From: Cellulophaga sp. BC115SP
GTDB taxonomy: Bacteria; Bacteroidota; Bacteroidia; Cytophagales; Spirosomataceae
Length of the DNA stretch: 64,000 nt
Assembly: GCF_009905545.1 (NCBI RefSeq)
Contig: NZ_JAAALB010000018.1
Span: 62,001-126,000, forward strand
Direction: 5' to 3'
The notes under the pieces were generated by a model that had not been told where the DNA came from, searched no databases, and saw nothing but the letters and a program-made list of their open reading frames with translations. This document shows, piece after piece, positions 16,064 through 25,621 of this stretch. Position 1 is the first letter of the stretch. Every line of letters starts with the position of its first letter. The position numbers and the translations under genes were made by a program.

Positions 16064-18520
16064 ATGAAAGTATTAAAATTCGGAGGAACGTCTTGTGGAA
16101 CCGTTGATAGTATTCAATCAGTTCTAAGCATCATCAAGGGAAACCTTGAAAAAGGAGAAAAAATCGCCGTTGTATTTTCGGCAATGGGTGGAGTAACCAA
16201 TCAACTTATTGAAACAGGCAAAAGAGCTTCTGTAAGTGATTTAAGTTATTTTGACCTTGTAAAAGCTATCGAGGAGCGCCATTTCAATGTAGTTAGAGCA
16301 CTTATCGATGTAAAAGCTCAATCAAAAGTATTTGCCAATATCCGAACGATTATCAACGAGCTTGAGGATTTATTGAAAGGGGTATCGTTGATTCGTGAGA
16401 TTTCTTCTCGAACGGCTGATTTAATCGTAAGTTTTGGAGAACGTCTTTCGACTACCCTCATTTATGAAATTCTTCATGCACAAGGCGTAGATTGTCAGTT
16501 TTTGGACGCCCGCAAGGTGATTCGTACCAACGATAGCTTTGGCATGGCAGAGGTGGATTTTGATACAACAAATCGTTTGATTCAAGAACATTTTGCCAAA
16601 ACCAAATCACTACAATTAATTACAGGTTTTATTGGTTCGACGGACAAAGGCGAAACTACGACTTTAGGACGTGGGGGGTCTGACTATACAGGTTCAATAT
16701 TCGGAGCAGCACTCAACTCGGAGGAAATCGAAATTTGGACAGATGTAGACGGCATGATGACCGCCGACCCACGTAAAGTAAAAAATGCTTTTACGATTCC
16801 TACCATTACCTATTCGGAGGCAATGGAGCTTACACATTTTGGTGCCAAGGTGATTTATCCACCTTCGTTGCAACCAGCATTTGCCAAAAATATTCCCATT
16901 CGTGTACTCAATACCTTCAACCCTAGCTTTATTGGCACAGTTGTAAGTCGCCAAGCCGAGCCAAGCGAGTATATTATTACAGGTATTAGTTCGATTGATA
17001 ACCTTGCCTTGGTAAATCTTCAAGGTTCAGGGATGATTGGTGTGGCTGGGGTTTCAGGAAAGCTGTTTACGATTCTAGCAAAACATAAAATATCAGTGGT
17101 ATTGATTTCTCAGGCTTCGTCTGAGCACTCAATTTGTTTTGCCATCGACCCACAATATTCGCAACAAGTACGTCAAATTTTGGAAACAGAATTTGCGAGT
17201 GAAATTGCCATTGGAGATATTGAAGGAGTAGATATCCAAGAAAACCTTTCGGTAATCGCTGTTGTCGGCGAAGGTATGCGTCATCATACAGGGGTGAGTG
17301 GTAAACTTTTCTCAGTATTGGGTAAAAATGGTATCAACATCGTGGCTACTGCACAAGGTTCTTCTGAGCTGAATATATCGGTAGTTATTGAGAAAAAAGA
17401 TATTTCAAAAGCACTCAATGTTATCCATGATACTTTCTTTTTCTCTCAAGTCAAAACTCTCAACTTATTCTTGGTTGGTACAGGTTTGATAGGAAAGGCG
17501 CTTTTAAACCAATTGAAAGGACAAGCTAATTATTTGTCAAAATATCGTGGTTTGAAAGTAAATCTAGTTGGTGTGATGAATTCCAGAAAAATGCTCGTAA
17601 CAAGCGATGGCATTTCGATGGATTCGTGGCAAGAAACCTTAGATGCCATGGGTAAGCCCGCAGAACTTTGGGCTTTTGTAGAGGAAGCCAAACGCTTGAA
17701 TTTACCAAACTCCGTATTTGCAGATTGTACTGCCGATAAAACGATTCATAATTATTACCTAGGTTTGTTTGAATCTAATATCTCAGTGGTGACGCCAAAC
17801 AAAGTAGCCAACTCTGGACGATACGAAGATTACGCCTTATTACACAGAACCGTGTTGAAAAAAGGCGTCAAATTCTTGTACGAAACCAACGTAGGTGCAG
17901 GTTTGCCAGTCATCAACACTTTGCAAGGTTTGATAGCTTCGGGCGATAGATTCGAGAAAATCGAAGGAGTGCTTTCAGGTACGCTTTCATATATCTTTAA
18001 TAACTTCAAAAAAGGTGTCAAATTTGCTGACATCGTTCGTGAAGCCAAAGTAAAAGGTTACACCGAGCCAGATCCTCGCGAAGATTTGAGTGGTATGGAT
18101 GTAGCTCGTAAGATTTTGATTTTGGGTCGTGAAATCGGACTAAGATTAGAACCAGAAGACGTAACCATTTTAAAATTATTACCAGAAAATTGTGAAAAAG
18201 CCCCAACTGTAGAAGACTTTTTCAACGAACTGGAAGTATCCAATAGTTATTTTGAAACAATGGTTGACGAAGCCGAAGCCAAAGGCGAAGTACTTCGTTT
18301 TATCGCAACACTCGAAGACAATAAAATTACGATTGGGGTAAAAAGCATCGGCAAAACGCATCCATTCTATATGATGGATGGCGCCGACAACGTAATTTCA
18401 TTTACCACCAAACGTTACCACGACCGTCCATTGGTCATCAAAGGACCAGGCGCAGGTGCAGAAGTAACCGCTTCAGGGGTATTTGCCGATATTGTTGCAA
18501 TAGGAAGCTATTTGGCGTAA
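16064..18520 (+). CDS. thrA: Bifunctional aspartokinase / homoserine dehydrogenase
   Basis: This 818-residue fusion has the usual ThrA length. The N-terminal kinase (MKVLKFGGTSCGT, GRGGSDYTGS) phosphorylates aspartate. The middle carries two ACT-type regulatory units (VNLQGSGMIGVAGVSGKLFT; VGEGMRHHTGVSGKLFSVLG), the usual site of threonine feedback. The C-terminal homoserine dehydrogenase begins at the NAD(P) motif LVGTGLIGKAL and contains EGVLSGTLSYIFNN and YTEPDPREDLSGMD. An upstream GTG at 16010 extends the frame by 18 residues, but the ATG at 16064 puts the conserved first strand at the N-terminus. It is followed after 19 bases by thrB. thrC is not adjacent. Confidence 0.97.
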   Translation: MKVLKFGGTSCGTVDSIQSVLSIIKGNLEKGEKIAVVFSAMGGVTNQLIETGKRASVSDLSYFDLVKAIEERHFNVVRALIDVKAQSKVFANIRTIINELEDLLKGVSLIREISSRTADLIVSFGERLSTTLIYEILHAQGVDCQFLDARKVIRTNDSFGMAEVDFDTTNRLIQEHFAKTKSLQLITGFIGSTDKGETTTLGRGGSDYTGSIFGAALNSEEIEIWTDVDGMMTADPRKVKNAFTIPTITYSEAMELTHFGAKVIYPPSLQPAFAKNIPIRVLNTFNPSFIGTVVSRQAEPSEYIITGISSIDNLALVNLQGSGMIGVAGVSGKLFTILAKHKISVVLISQASSEHSICFAIDPQYSQQVRQILETEFASEIAIGDIEGVDIQENLSVIAVVGEGMRHHTGVSGKLFSVLGKNGINIVATAQGSSELNISVVIEKKDISKALNVIHDTFFFSQVKTLNLFLVGTGLIGKALLNQLKGQANYLSKYRGLKVNLVGVMNSRKMLVTSDGISMDSWQETLDAMGKPAELWAFVEEAKRLNLPNSVFADCTADKTIHNYYLGLFESNISVVTPNKVANSGRYEDYALLHRTVLKKGVKFLYETNVGAGLPVINTLQGLIASGDRFEKIEGVLSGTLSYIFNNFKKGVKFADIVREAKVKGYTEPDPREDLSGMDVARKILILGREIGLRLEPEDVTILKLLPENCEKAPTVEDFFNELEVSNSYFETMVDEAEAKGEVLRFIATLEDNKITIGVKSIGKTHPFYMMDGADNVISFTTKRYHDRPLVIKGPGAGAEVTASGVFADIVAIGSYLA

Positions 18521-18539
18521 AGTTCAACCTCCATAAACC

Positions 18540-19475
18540 ATGAATGATTCAATAAAAGTATTCGCCCCAGCTACGGTTGCTAATGTAGCTTGTGGTTTTG
18601 ATATATTTGGCTTTGCGGTAGACAATCCTGGCGATGAGCTAGTATTGCGCAAAACTGATTTGAAAGGCGTAAAGATTAATAAAATCGAAGGTGACGAAGG
18701 TCGTTTACCTTTGGACGCTAGCAAAAATACGGCTGGTATCGCCATTATCAAGTTCCTAGAAGCCATCGGTGCCGAATCGCAAGGTTTTGAAATGGACTTG
18801 AAAAAATTGATGCCATTAGGTTCTGGATTAGGCTCTTCGGCAGCTTCTTCGGTAGCTGGTGTATTTGCAGCAAATGAGTTGTTGGGTCGCCCTTTGGCGC
18901 AAAAAGACCTATTGCCTTTTGCCATGGAAGGTGAGTTTATTGCTTGTGGCTCGGCACACGCCGACAATGTTGGACCAAGTTTGATGGGTGGATTTACGGT
19001 AATTCGTAGCTACGACCCACTGGATATAATTCAACTTCGTACGCCCAAGGAGCTATACGCCACCATTGTTCACCCACATATCGAGGTAAATACAAAGGAT
19101 GCTCGTAATATCTTAAAGCGTGAGATTTCTTTGAAAAAGACCATCACCCAAATGGGTAATGTGGCTGGTTTGGTAGCAGGTTTGATGCTTCCTGATTATG
19201 ATTTGATTTCTCGCTCGCTGGTTGACGTAATCATTGAACCAGTTCGTGCGATTTTGATACCACAATTTGATGTTGTCAAAAATGCTGCTCTTGAAAATGG
19301 AGCGCTTGGCTGCTCTATTTCTGGTTCAGGACCTTCGATGTTTGCTTTATCAAAAGACTTTGACACGGCACAAAAAGTTGGCAGAGCTATGCAAGAAGGT
19401 TTTTCAAAAGTAGGTATCGATTCTGATTGTTATGTTTCTGGCATCAACCAAGCAGGTCCAGTGGTAATAGGCTAG
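18540..19475 (+). CDS. thrB: Homoserine kinase
   Basis: This 311-residue GHMP kinase makes O-phosphohomoserine, the step after ThrA in threonine synthesis. The phosphate loop is PLGSGLGSSAASS at ~92-104. The N-terminal IKVFAPATVANVACGFDIFG and C-terminal CSISGSGPSMFAL motifs are typical of ThrB. It follows thrA at 19 bases and is clearly cotranscribed. A strong hairpin ~100 bases after the stop ends the unit, so threonine synthase must be encoded elsewhere, unlike the common thrABC order. Confidence 0.97.
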   Translation: MNDSIKVFAPATVANVACGFDIFGFAVDNPGDELVLRKTDLKGVKINKIEGDEGRLPLDASKNTAGIAIIKFLEAIGAESQGFEMDLKKLMPLGSGLGSSAASSVAGVFAANELLGRPLAQKDLLPFAMEGEFIACGSAHADNVGPSLMGGFTVIRSYDPLDIIQLRTPKELYATIVHPHIEVNTKDARNILKREISLKKTITQMGNVAGLVAGLMLPDYDLISRSLVDVIIEPVRAILIPQFDVVKNAALENGALGCSISGSGPSMFALSKDFDTAQKVGRAMQEGFSKVGIDSDCYVSGINQAGPVVIG

Positions 19476-19488
19476 ATTAGTAATTTAT

Positions 19489-19558
19489 GAGTGCATGAGT
19501 GATTATATAAGAATTTGCATTCTTGCTGTAGAGGCGCAATGATTTGCATCTTACATCA
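19489..19558. repeat. Mosaic of short intergenic repeat modules after thrB
   Basis: Contains GAGTGCATGAGTGATT at 19489-19504, an exact inverted match to 12757-12772. It also holds an AAGAA/TTCTT hairpin, then a degenerate TGTAGAGGCGCAA hairpin at 19527-19555 related to 12709-12736. Confidence 0.55.
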
Positions 19559-19570
19559 AACACTATAGTA

Positions 19571-19612
19571 TAAAAAAAGCGGTCGAAAATTGTTTTTCGA
19601 CCGCTTTTTTTA
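19571..19612. terminator. Bidirectional terminator between thrB and vanZ-like gene
   Basis: AAAAAAAGCGGTCGAAAA / TTTCGACCGCTTTTTTT with a four- or five-base loop, between convergent genes. The core stem is the same as at 12654-12695. Confidence 0.85.
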
Positions 19613-19705
19613 TGAATAGTTATCAAGTTATAGTAATTTCCAAAATCAGAATGATTCATTTTTGCTCGAACACAAAAAAGTAATATATTACCGACAAAAA
19701 CACTT

Positions 19706-20068
19706 TTATCCTTTTTTGAATATCTTGGAAAATAAGATAGCTAACGATATTCCGAGTAATACCCCAATAAAATCTGCAAGAACATCGGCTAAATCATACG
19801 CTCGATGAAATGATACTGGCAATAAATACTGCATTATCTCTATTCCATATCCAAACAAAGCTCCTCCTATCATAACTCCTAACGTTGATGAATAAGCATA
19901 CATTGTTAAAAACGCCCATGCACCAAATGCTATGAAATGCTGTGTTTTATCATAAAAATTGAGAGAATGAGGTATTTCTTTTGAAGGTATAGCACAAAGT
20001 ACAATAATTAGTCCTCCACATAGCCACGACCACACTTTTTGTTTTAACAGTTTATCAATCAGTATCAT
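19706..20068 (-). CDS. VanZ-like membrane protein
   Basis: This 120-residue protein is predicted to have four membrane segments (roughly 13-30, 45-60, 62-80 and 95-117). The VanZ-like pattern is present: DKTQHFIAFGAWAF in the first half, then GIEIMQYLLPVSFHRAYDLAD, with acidic, Gln, Pro and Arg residues before the last helix. VanZ in Enterococcus gives low-level teicoplanin resistance; most homologues have no known function and are not evidence of resistance. The gene is convergent with thrB and divergent from the GH20 gene. Confidence 0.8.
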   Translation of the reverse strand: MILIDKLLKQKVWSWLCGGLIIVLCAIPSKEIPHSLNFYDKTQHFIAFGAWAFLTMYAYSSTLGVMIGGALFGYGIEIMQYLLPVSFHRAYDLADVLADFIGVLLGISLAILFSKIFKKG

Positions 20069-20185
20069 ATTGTATAAATTAAGGTTTTGATCGTTAATTT
20101 AAAATAAATAAGAAATATATTACCTATATATTAAAAAAATTTAAAAATATTCTTTTTTCCTTATACACCTTGGAGTTTTTTCACC

Positions 20186-20193
20186 TACCTTTG
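20186..20193 (+). promoter_or_regulatory. -7 promoter box of the GH20 gene
   Basis: TACCTTTG fits TAnnTTTG and would start transcription ~20 bases before the ATG at 20220. The nearest TTG (20170) is closer than the usual -33 spacing. Confidence 0.4.
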
Positions 20194-20219
20194 AATCGTC
20201 TTTATCAAACCAATTTTTT

Positions 20220-21830
20220 ATGAAAAAACTATTAACCCTTATTTGTGCTTGCGTAGTATTTGTTAGTTCTGCGCAAAATCAATATAACATTATTCCTTTA
20301 CCTCAGACTGTTACACCACAACAAGGGCAGTTTGTCATAAAGAGTAATACCAATATCGTAGTTAGTACTAATGATCCTGCTTTCAAGCAAGTTGCCTCTA
20401 TGTTGGCCGACCAATTAGGCGCTGCAATGGGGACAACACCTAAAGTAGTTAGCTCCAATAGCAAAGCCATAAGCAACAGCATTCAGTTTGTAAAAAATGA
20501 TCAACTAGCAGAGGAAGGATATACGCTTAATGTAAGTAGCAAGCAGGTAAGTATTGCAGCTAGCACAGGAAAAGGTGCTTTTTATGCTTTACAAAGTTTG
20601 TTACAATTACTTCCGAATCAAATTTTTAGTAAAGAAAAATCTACGGGCATAACATGGTCAGTTCCTAACTGCTCTATTGCAGATGCACCTCGCTACTCTT
20701 ACAGAGGTTTGCACTTGGATGTGGGTCGTCATTTCTTCCCTGTAAGCTTTATCAAAAAGTATATTGATTTGATTGCTTTACACAAATTGAATAATTTTCA
20801 CTGGCACTTGACAGAAGACCAAGGCTGGAGAATTGAAATCAAGCGCTATCCTAAATTGGCAGAAATAGCGTCGAAACGTTCGCAAACTGTTGTGGGTAGA
20901 GCTTACTCAAAGAAATTTGATGGTAAACCTTATGGAGGATATTACACACAAGACGAAGTAAAAGAAGTAGTTGCTTATGCAAAAGCTAAGTTTGTGAATG
21001 TAATTCCAGAGATTGAAATGCCAGGGCACTCACAAGCAGTTTTGGCAGCATATCCTGAATTTGGTTGTAATCCTGATAAAATCTATCAAACTGCTACTGA
21101 CTGGGGTGTGTATGAAGATGTACTTTGCCCAAGAGAAGAGACTTTCCAATTTTTGGAGAATGTTTTGACAGAGGTAATGGAGCTTTTCCCAAGCGAATAT
21201 ATCCATATCGGTGGTGACGAATGCCCTAAGAAACAATGGAAAGAAAGTCGTTTTTGCCAAGAAATTATCAAGCGTGAAAACTTGGGCGATGAGCATGGAT
21301 TACAAAGTTATTTTATCCGTCGTATCGATAAGTTTATTACTTCAAAAGGTCGCAAAATGATAGGTTGGGACGAGATTTTGGAAGGTGGACTTTCACCAAA
21401 TGCCATCGTAATGTCTTGGAGAGGGACTGAAGGCGGTATTGCAGCGGCTAAAGAAAACCACGATGCTATCATGACACCAGGTGGCTATGTATATTTAGAT
21501 CACTATCAGGCAGACCCTAAAACTGAGCCTTTAGCGATTGGTGGTTTTACTACTTTAGAAAAAATCTATTCGTACGAACCAACACCAACTGAACTTTCGC
21601 CTGAACAACAAAAGCATATCATTGGAGTTCAAGCTAACGTTTGGACAGAATATATGCAAACCAGCGACTATGTTGAATACATGGTTTTTCCACGTGCATC
21701 GGCATTATCTGAAGTAGCATGGACGAAAAAGGAATTGAAAGATTATAGTAAATTCTCTGAGCGCATGAAGGTTCATGCTGATCGTTTAGAAAAATTGCAT
21801 GTAAACTTTTTCAAAGGCTTTTTGAAATAA
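20220..21830 (+). CDS. Beta-N-acetylhexosaminidase, glycoside hydrolase family 20
   Basis: This 536-residue secreted enzyme removes terminal N-acetylglucosamine or N-acetylgalactosamine from glycans such as chitin fragments, glycoproteins or muropeptides. Residues 1-18 are a signal peptide (MKKLLTLICACVVFVSSAQ). Residues ~20-150 are the GH20 N-terminal domain. The catalytic barrel starts at RYSYRGLHLDVGRHF. The paired catalytic residues are Asp333 and Glu334 in HIGGDECPKKQW, with FHWHLTEDQGW and EIEMPGHSQA also conserved. There is no T9SS C-terminal domain, so a periplasmic location is likely. It is a single gene, closed by a terminator. Confidence 0.96.
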   Translation: MKKLLTLICACVVFVSSAQNQYNIIPLPQTVTPQQGQFVIKSNTNIVVSTNDPAFKQVASMLADQLGAAMGTTPKVVSSNSKAISNSIQFVKNDQLAEEGYTLNVSSKQVSIAASTGKGAFYALQSLLQLLPNQIFSKEKSTGITWSVPNCSIADAPRYSYRGLHLDVGRHFFPVSFIKKYIDLIALHKLNNFHWHLTEDQGWRIEIKRYPKLAEIASKRSQTVVGRAYSKKFDGKPYGGYYTQDEVKEVVAYAKAKFVNVIPEIEMPGHSQAVLAAYPEFGCNPDKIYQTATDWGVYEDVLCPREETFQFLENVLTEVMELFPSEYIHIGGDECPKKQWKESRFCQEIIKRENLGDEHGLQSYFIRRIDKFITSKGRKMIGWDEILEGGLSPNAIVMSWRGTEGGIAAAKENHDAIMTPGGYVYLDHYQADPKTEPLAIGGFTTLEKIYSYEPTPTELSPEQQKHIIGVQANVWTEYMQTSDYVEYMVFPRASALSEVAWTKKELKDYSKFSERMKVHADRLEKLHVNFFKGFLK

Positions 21831-21894
21831 GCCAAAACAGACCAGTAACTCCCAATTTTCTTATATTTATTTTAAAAATTTATAGATTTCCGAT

Positions 21895-21924
21895 AAAATC
21901 CACTCATGACATGAGTGGATTTTT
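21895..21924 (+). terminator. Terminator of the GH20 gene
   Basis: AAAATCCACTCATG / CATGAGTGGATTTT with an almost closed loop and a T tract, 65 bases past the stop codon. Confidence 0.85.
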
Positions 21925-22000
21925 CGTTATTTTTACCTGTGAGTAAAATCTCTCACCTTTTTATTAATCCATATAAAACTACCTATAACCTACTGTTACT

Positions 22001-22903
22001 ATGACTGTTTCATTCTGGAAACACCATCCAATCTCAGACCAACACGGGCAACAGCTTGCCCAAGAAGCTATTGACTTTCAAAATAAATTTCAGTTTGATT
22101 TCTTAAAACTCACCCCAGCAGGAGATTGGCTGGCTGTATGCTACGGAGCTAAAGATGAAGTCTGGGAAAACGACGCTGTCGGAAGGCGAAAAATTACAGA
22201 ATTTGCCCTAGAAGAAGTCAAGGACTTTTACCAATTACAAGCATTTACCTTTCAAGAACAGTTGCTTGCAGAGATCATTCAAGCACTAGAAATATGTTGT
22301 CGTGAAGTTACAGTACCTGTTTATGCAACCATTTTTTGTCCCCTATCTCAATTAATCCAAATTGCAGGGCTTGAGCTTTTCCTAAAAGCTGCACAAACAG
22401 AACCAGAAGCAATTTTAGCTGCGTTGGATGTTATAAATCAAAACACCATACGCGTAATTGAGCGAGCAGCCGAGATTGGCGTAAAAGGGTTGTACTATGT
22501 TAGCCAGAACATGCAAACAGATTTACTATCGCATGTCTTATACCAACAATATGGTCAACTATCCGATGAGCTTTGTTTGCGAAGCGCTGCGAAAGTGTTG
22601 GATTCGATTATCTTTCATATTCATGGTAACGATTGCTACGCTTGCATTGCGAGTGATATCCCCAAATTGTATCTTCATTGTACCTTCAATCCGAAGTCCT
22701 CTCTATTATTTGAAAAAACTGGCTACCCAATTATTTATGGATTACCTGCAAGTATATTAGAACAGGCGACCAACGAACAAGAATGCCATGAGATTTTAGA
22801 AAAGTTTCCGACTAATACAATCTTCACTTGTGAGTGTGTGTTACCCTTGGCCTTTCCTGATGAGCAAATAGAGCTCTGGAATAAAGTCATTCGCAGTCTT
22901 TAA
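22001..22903 (+). CDS. Uroporphyrinogen decarboxylase (URO-D) family protein, non-haem type
   Basis: This 300-residue protein resembles URO-D/MtaA-like TIM barrels. It begins WKHHPISDQHGQQLAQEAID, then KFQFDFLKLTPAGDW, a middle FCPLSQLIQIAG and FHIHGNDCYACI near the C-terminal half. The arginine-rich N-terminal substrate loop of true UroD (RPPVWxMRQAGR) is missing, so haem synthesis is unlikely. This superfamily also contains methylcobamide:CoM methyltransferases and other methyl or decarboxylating enzymes. It lies 29 bases ahead of an NRPS-like gene on the same strand, so a tailoring or precursor step for that product is inferred. Its reaction cannot be read from the sequence. Confidence 0.7.
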   Translation: MTVSFWKHHPISDQHGQQLAQEAIDFQNKFQFDFLKLTPAGDWLAVCYGAKDEVWENDAVGRRKITEFALEEVKDFYQLQAFTFQEQLLAEIIQALEICCREVTVPVYATIFCPLSQLIQIAGLELFLKAAQTEPEAILAALDVINQNTIRVIERAAEIGVKGLYYVSQNMQTDLLSHVLYQQYGQLSDELCLRSAAKVLDSIIFHIHGNDCYACIASDIPKLYLHCTFNPKSSLLFEKTGYPIIYGLPASILEQATNEQECHEILEKFPTNTIFTCECVLPLAFPDEQIELWNKVIRSL

Positions 22904-22932
22904 CATTTACATAAAGATTTGATATTAATATC

Positions 22933-25500
22933 ATGAACAAACCCTTTGAGCATTTATCTCCCACATGGATAAATGCAACTGTATTTGAACATTTTGAGGA
23001 GATTGCTATGCTTTATCCTTCCAAAATTGCCATAAATGACGGAACACATATATTGACTTATCAAGAGGTGTTGAGTTATATTCATATCATTGCGAGTAAG
23101 CTTCAATCCTCCCAGTCAAAGAATGAGCCTGTTCTTATTTTGTTAGAAAATGATGCTTATTTTATCTGTGTAATGTTAGCGTGTTTGGCAGTGGGCAGAG
23201 GTTATGTCCCTTTAGACGCAGGATATGCACATAGTAGAAACCAAAAAATCATTACACATAGTCAAGCTAAAACGATTATTAGTCGTACATCGTTAGCAGA
23301 AGTATATGACTTAGATGATTCATACGAACTGATTGAGTTTGATGCTAGCTGGCCTTTGGTTTCACCAGCAAGCTACCATAATAATCCCCAAAATTTAGCC
23401 TATATCCTCTACACTTCAGGTTCCACGGGACAGCCCAAGGGAGTCTATCAAAATCAACAAAATCTCTTACACGATGTTATGCAATACATCAATAGTGTAA
23501 ATATTACATCTGAGGACAGGATGAGCTTGTTATACTCACCTAGTGTCAATGGTGCTATACGAGATATTTATGGTGCTTTGCTTACGGGAGCGACTTTGTA
23601 TATCCACAACCTACAAAAGCATGGCGTAAGTACTATTCCAGATTTTATTGAGAAAAATGCTTTAACTATCTACCATTCTATTCCAAGTATTTTCAGGACG
23701 GGTATGGGTTGTAGGAACTTACAAAAGTTCGATACTGTACGCTTAATTTACTTAGCTGGAGATAAAATTTTCAAACATGACATCGACATTTACAAGCAGG
23801 AATTCTCTGCAACCTGCCGTGTATATGTAGGCATTGGCTCTACCGAAAATGCAACAATTTATCGCCAGTGGTTTATTGATAAAAACACAGATATTGCAGA
23901 TGGAATTGTACCAGTAGGTTATGCCGTGGATGATCGTGAAATGACATTGGTAAACGAAGACGGAATCGTACACCAAGTAAATGTTTTAGGTGAAATTCAG
24001 GTAAAAAGCAAGTACTGCGCCTTAGGTTATTGGAAGGATGAACGCCTTACAAACCAACATTTTATTTTGCACAATGATGGCAGTAGAACCGTAAAAACAG
24101 GAGATTGGGGACTTATTAATGATGAAGGTTTATTGGAGTTCAAAGGTCGACGAGACGGGCAAGTAAAAATCAATGGTTTTCGAATTGAAATTGGAGAAAT
24201 TGAAGCCAATATTAGAGCAGTAAAAGGTGTAGCGGATGCTGCGGTATTGGTCAGGCATCAAGAAGAAACTAGTAAAATTGTTGCCTACCTAGTTTTAGAA
24301 GGAGCTATTTCTTTAGAAGACGTAAAGCTCAAACTTGCCGACAGTTTAGCTGCCCAGATGTTTCCTTCCTTTTTCTATCTACTTGAAAGTATGCCTTATT
24401 TGAATAATTTCAAGCTAGATTATCAAGGTTTGAGAGCACTCGAAAAAGAGAATATAGCAAGAGAAAATCAAGCAAAAGCTCCAGTGGTGCCACTTTCGAC
24501 AAATGAACCTCTATATCTCAAAGAGCGTCTGCTTAATCTTTGGTGTCAATATGCTTCGTACGAATCATTTAAAAATGACTTGACTTGGAAAATGGGCGGT
24601 GGAAGTTCCCTAGAGGCTGTCAATTTCATCGTAAAAATGGAGCAAGAATTTGGAATTAAATTTCCCGATGAATGGATTCATGAAGCCATGAAACCAACCC
24701 ACATTGAACAACAGATTAGGCAACTTTTAGGCAACACTACAGCGTTGACTAATACGCAAACTGATGATCTGGTCCATGTGTATGCCTTTCCCCCTCTAAA
24801 AGGGATCACTCCTCAAACGCGAGAATTTCTAAGAGCCTTAGGCAACAATCTTCCTTTAACCTTAATTGATTATCCTAGATTTGAGACATGGGAAAAGGAT
24901 GATATTTGTCTAGAAAAAATTGCTAATACCATCGACAAGCAACTCTTTCATAAAGGAAAATTAAAAATCTTTATAGGGCATTGTTCTGGCGACCATTTGG
25001 CATTTTGCATACTTAATCGGTTATCCGAAGTTTATCCACTGGAAAATCTTCATTTTTTCATTATGGATTCTTGGAATCATCATTATCATTTTAAAGGACT
25101 TACACCATATCGAATCAATCATATTATAAAGCGAGTAAGACATGTAGGACTTTGGACCGTATTCAAAGCAGCCTTCATATTTCGTAAGAGAAGATTGATA
25201 AACAAACTAACAAAAAACGATTTTACAAAAGCACGAGCTTATGACTACGCCCAAGCAAAAGTTCCCATGGAAAATTACCCCTTTAAATCTATGAATATCA
25301 ACGCTCACTTACTGATTTCATCAGAAAACTCTTATTCAGCGGATATGGGCTGGCTATATTATTTACCTAAATTAACCTCTGAGGCTTTTCCTTTCAAGCA
25401 TTTAGAAATGTATAAAGATGAAGAAAATCAACAAGTAGTTTTAGAAAAACTCTTATCTTTTATTGAAGAAGCTAAAAGAAATTATACTAGCGTAATATAA
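22933..25500 (+). CDS. NRPS-like protein: adenylation - carrier protein - thioesterase
   Basis: This 855-residue protein has three domains. The adenylation domain (1-505) has core A3 YILYTSGSTGQPKG at 157-170, A7 TGDWGLINDEG, A8 GRRDGQVKINGFRIEIGEIE and the A10 lysine Lys494 (NNFKLDYQGL). The carrier domain (~525-600) has a GGxS site, MGGGSSLEAV, with Ser558 as the phosphopantetheine site. The thioesterase-like domain (~610-850) has GHCSGD at 682-687, so Cys684 replaces the usual nucleophilic serine. No condensation domain is present, as in A-T-TE synthetases that couple or release a single acid. The A4/A5 region reads YSPSVNGAIRDIYGAL, without the aspartate that normally holds an alpha-amino group, so a non-amino-acid substrate is possible. 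The product is unknown. Confidence 0.85.
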   Translation: MNKPFEHLSPTWINATVFEHFEEIAMLYPSKIAINDGTHILTYQEVLSYIHIIASKLQSSQSKNEPVLILLENDAYFICVMLACLAVGRGYVPLDAGYAHSRNQKIITHSQAKTIISRTSLAEVYDLDDSYELIEFDASWPLVSPASYHNNPQNLAYILYTSGSTGQPKGVYQNQQNLLHDVMQYINSVNITSEDRMSLLYSPSVNGAIRDIYGALLTGATLYIHNLQKHGVSTIPDFIEKNALTIYHSIPSIFRTGMGCRNLQKFDTVRLIYLAGDKIFKHDIDIYKQEFSATCRVYVGIGSTENATIYRQWFIDKNTDIADGIVPVGYAVDDREMTLVNEDGIVHQVNVLGEIQVKSKYCALGYWKDERLTNQHFILHNDGSRTVKTGDWGLINDEGLLEFKGRRDGQVKINGFRIEIGEIEANIRAVKGVADAAVLVRHQEETSKIVAYLVLEGAISLEDVKLKLADSLAAQMFPSFFYLLESMPYLNNFKLDYQGLRALEKENIARENQAKAPVVPLSTNEPLYLKERLLNLWCQYASYESFKNDLTWKMGGGSSLEAVNFIVKMEQEFGIKFPDEWIHEAMKPTHIEQQIRQLLGNTTALTNTQTDDLVHVYAFPPLKGITPQTREFLRALGNNLPLTLIDYPRFETWEKDDICLEKIANTIDKQLFHKGKLKIFIGHCSGDHLAFCILNRLSEVYPLENLHFFIMDSWNHHYHFKGLTPYRINHIIKRVRHVGLWTVFKAAFIFRKRRLINKLTKNDFTKARAYDYAQAKVPMENYPFKSMNINAHLLISSENSYSADMGWLYYLPKLTSEAFPFKHLEMYKDEENQQVVLEKLLSFIEEAKRNYTSVI

Positions 25501-25584
25501 ATCAACATTGCCAGACTTTATGGTTATTAGTAGCTTTGAGTATTCAAAACTTAAGCTAGAGCAATTTGTACTTAAAATTCCAAT

Positions 25585-25620
25585 AAAAAAGGTCAGCAGG
25601 ATGTACCATGCTGACCTTTT
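25585..25620. terminator. Bidirectional terminator between convergent genes
   Basis: AAAAGGTCAGCA / TGCTGACCTTTT with T or A tracts on both sides. It ends the NRPS-like gene (+) and the histidine kinase gene (-). Confidence 0.85.
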
Positions 25621-25621
25621 A

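Noticed and set aside
18524-18967. 147-codon minus-strand reading frame
   Set aside because: Antisense to thrB, with no homology pattern.
19706-20068. Glycopeptide-resistance gene
   Set aside because: VanZ-like proteins are widespread and no van cluster is present, so a resistance role is not supported.
22001-22903. hemE (haem-pathway uroporphyrinogen decarboxylase)
   Set aside because: The N-terminal arginine loop and substrate-binding pattern of HemE are missing, and length is short (300 residues).
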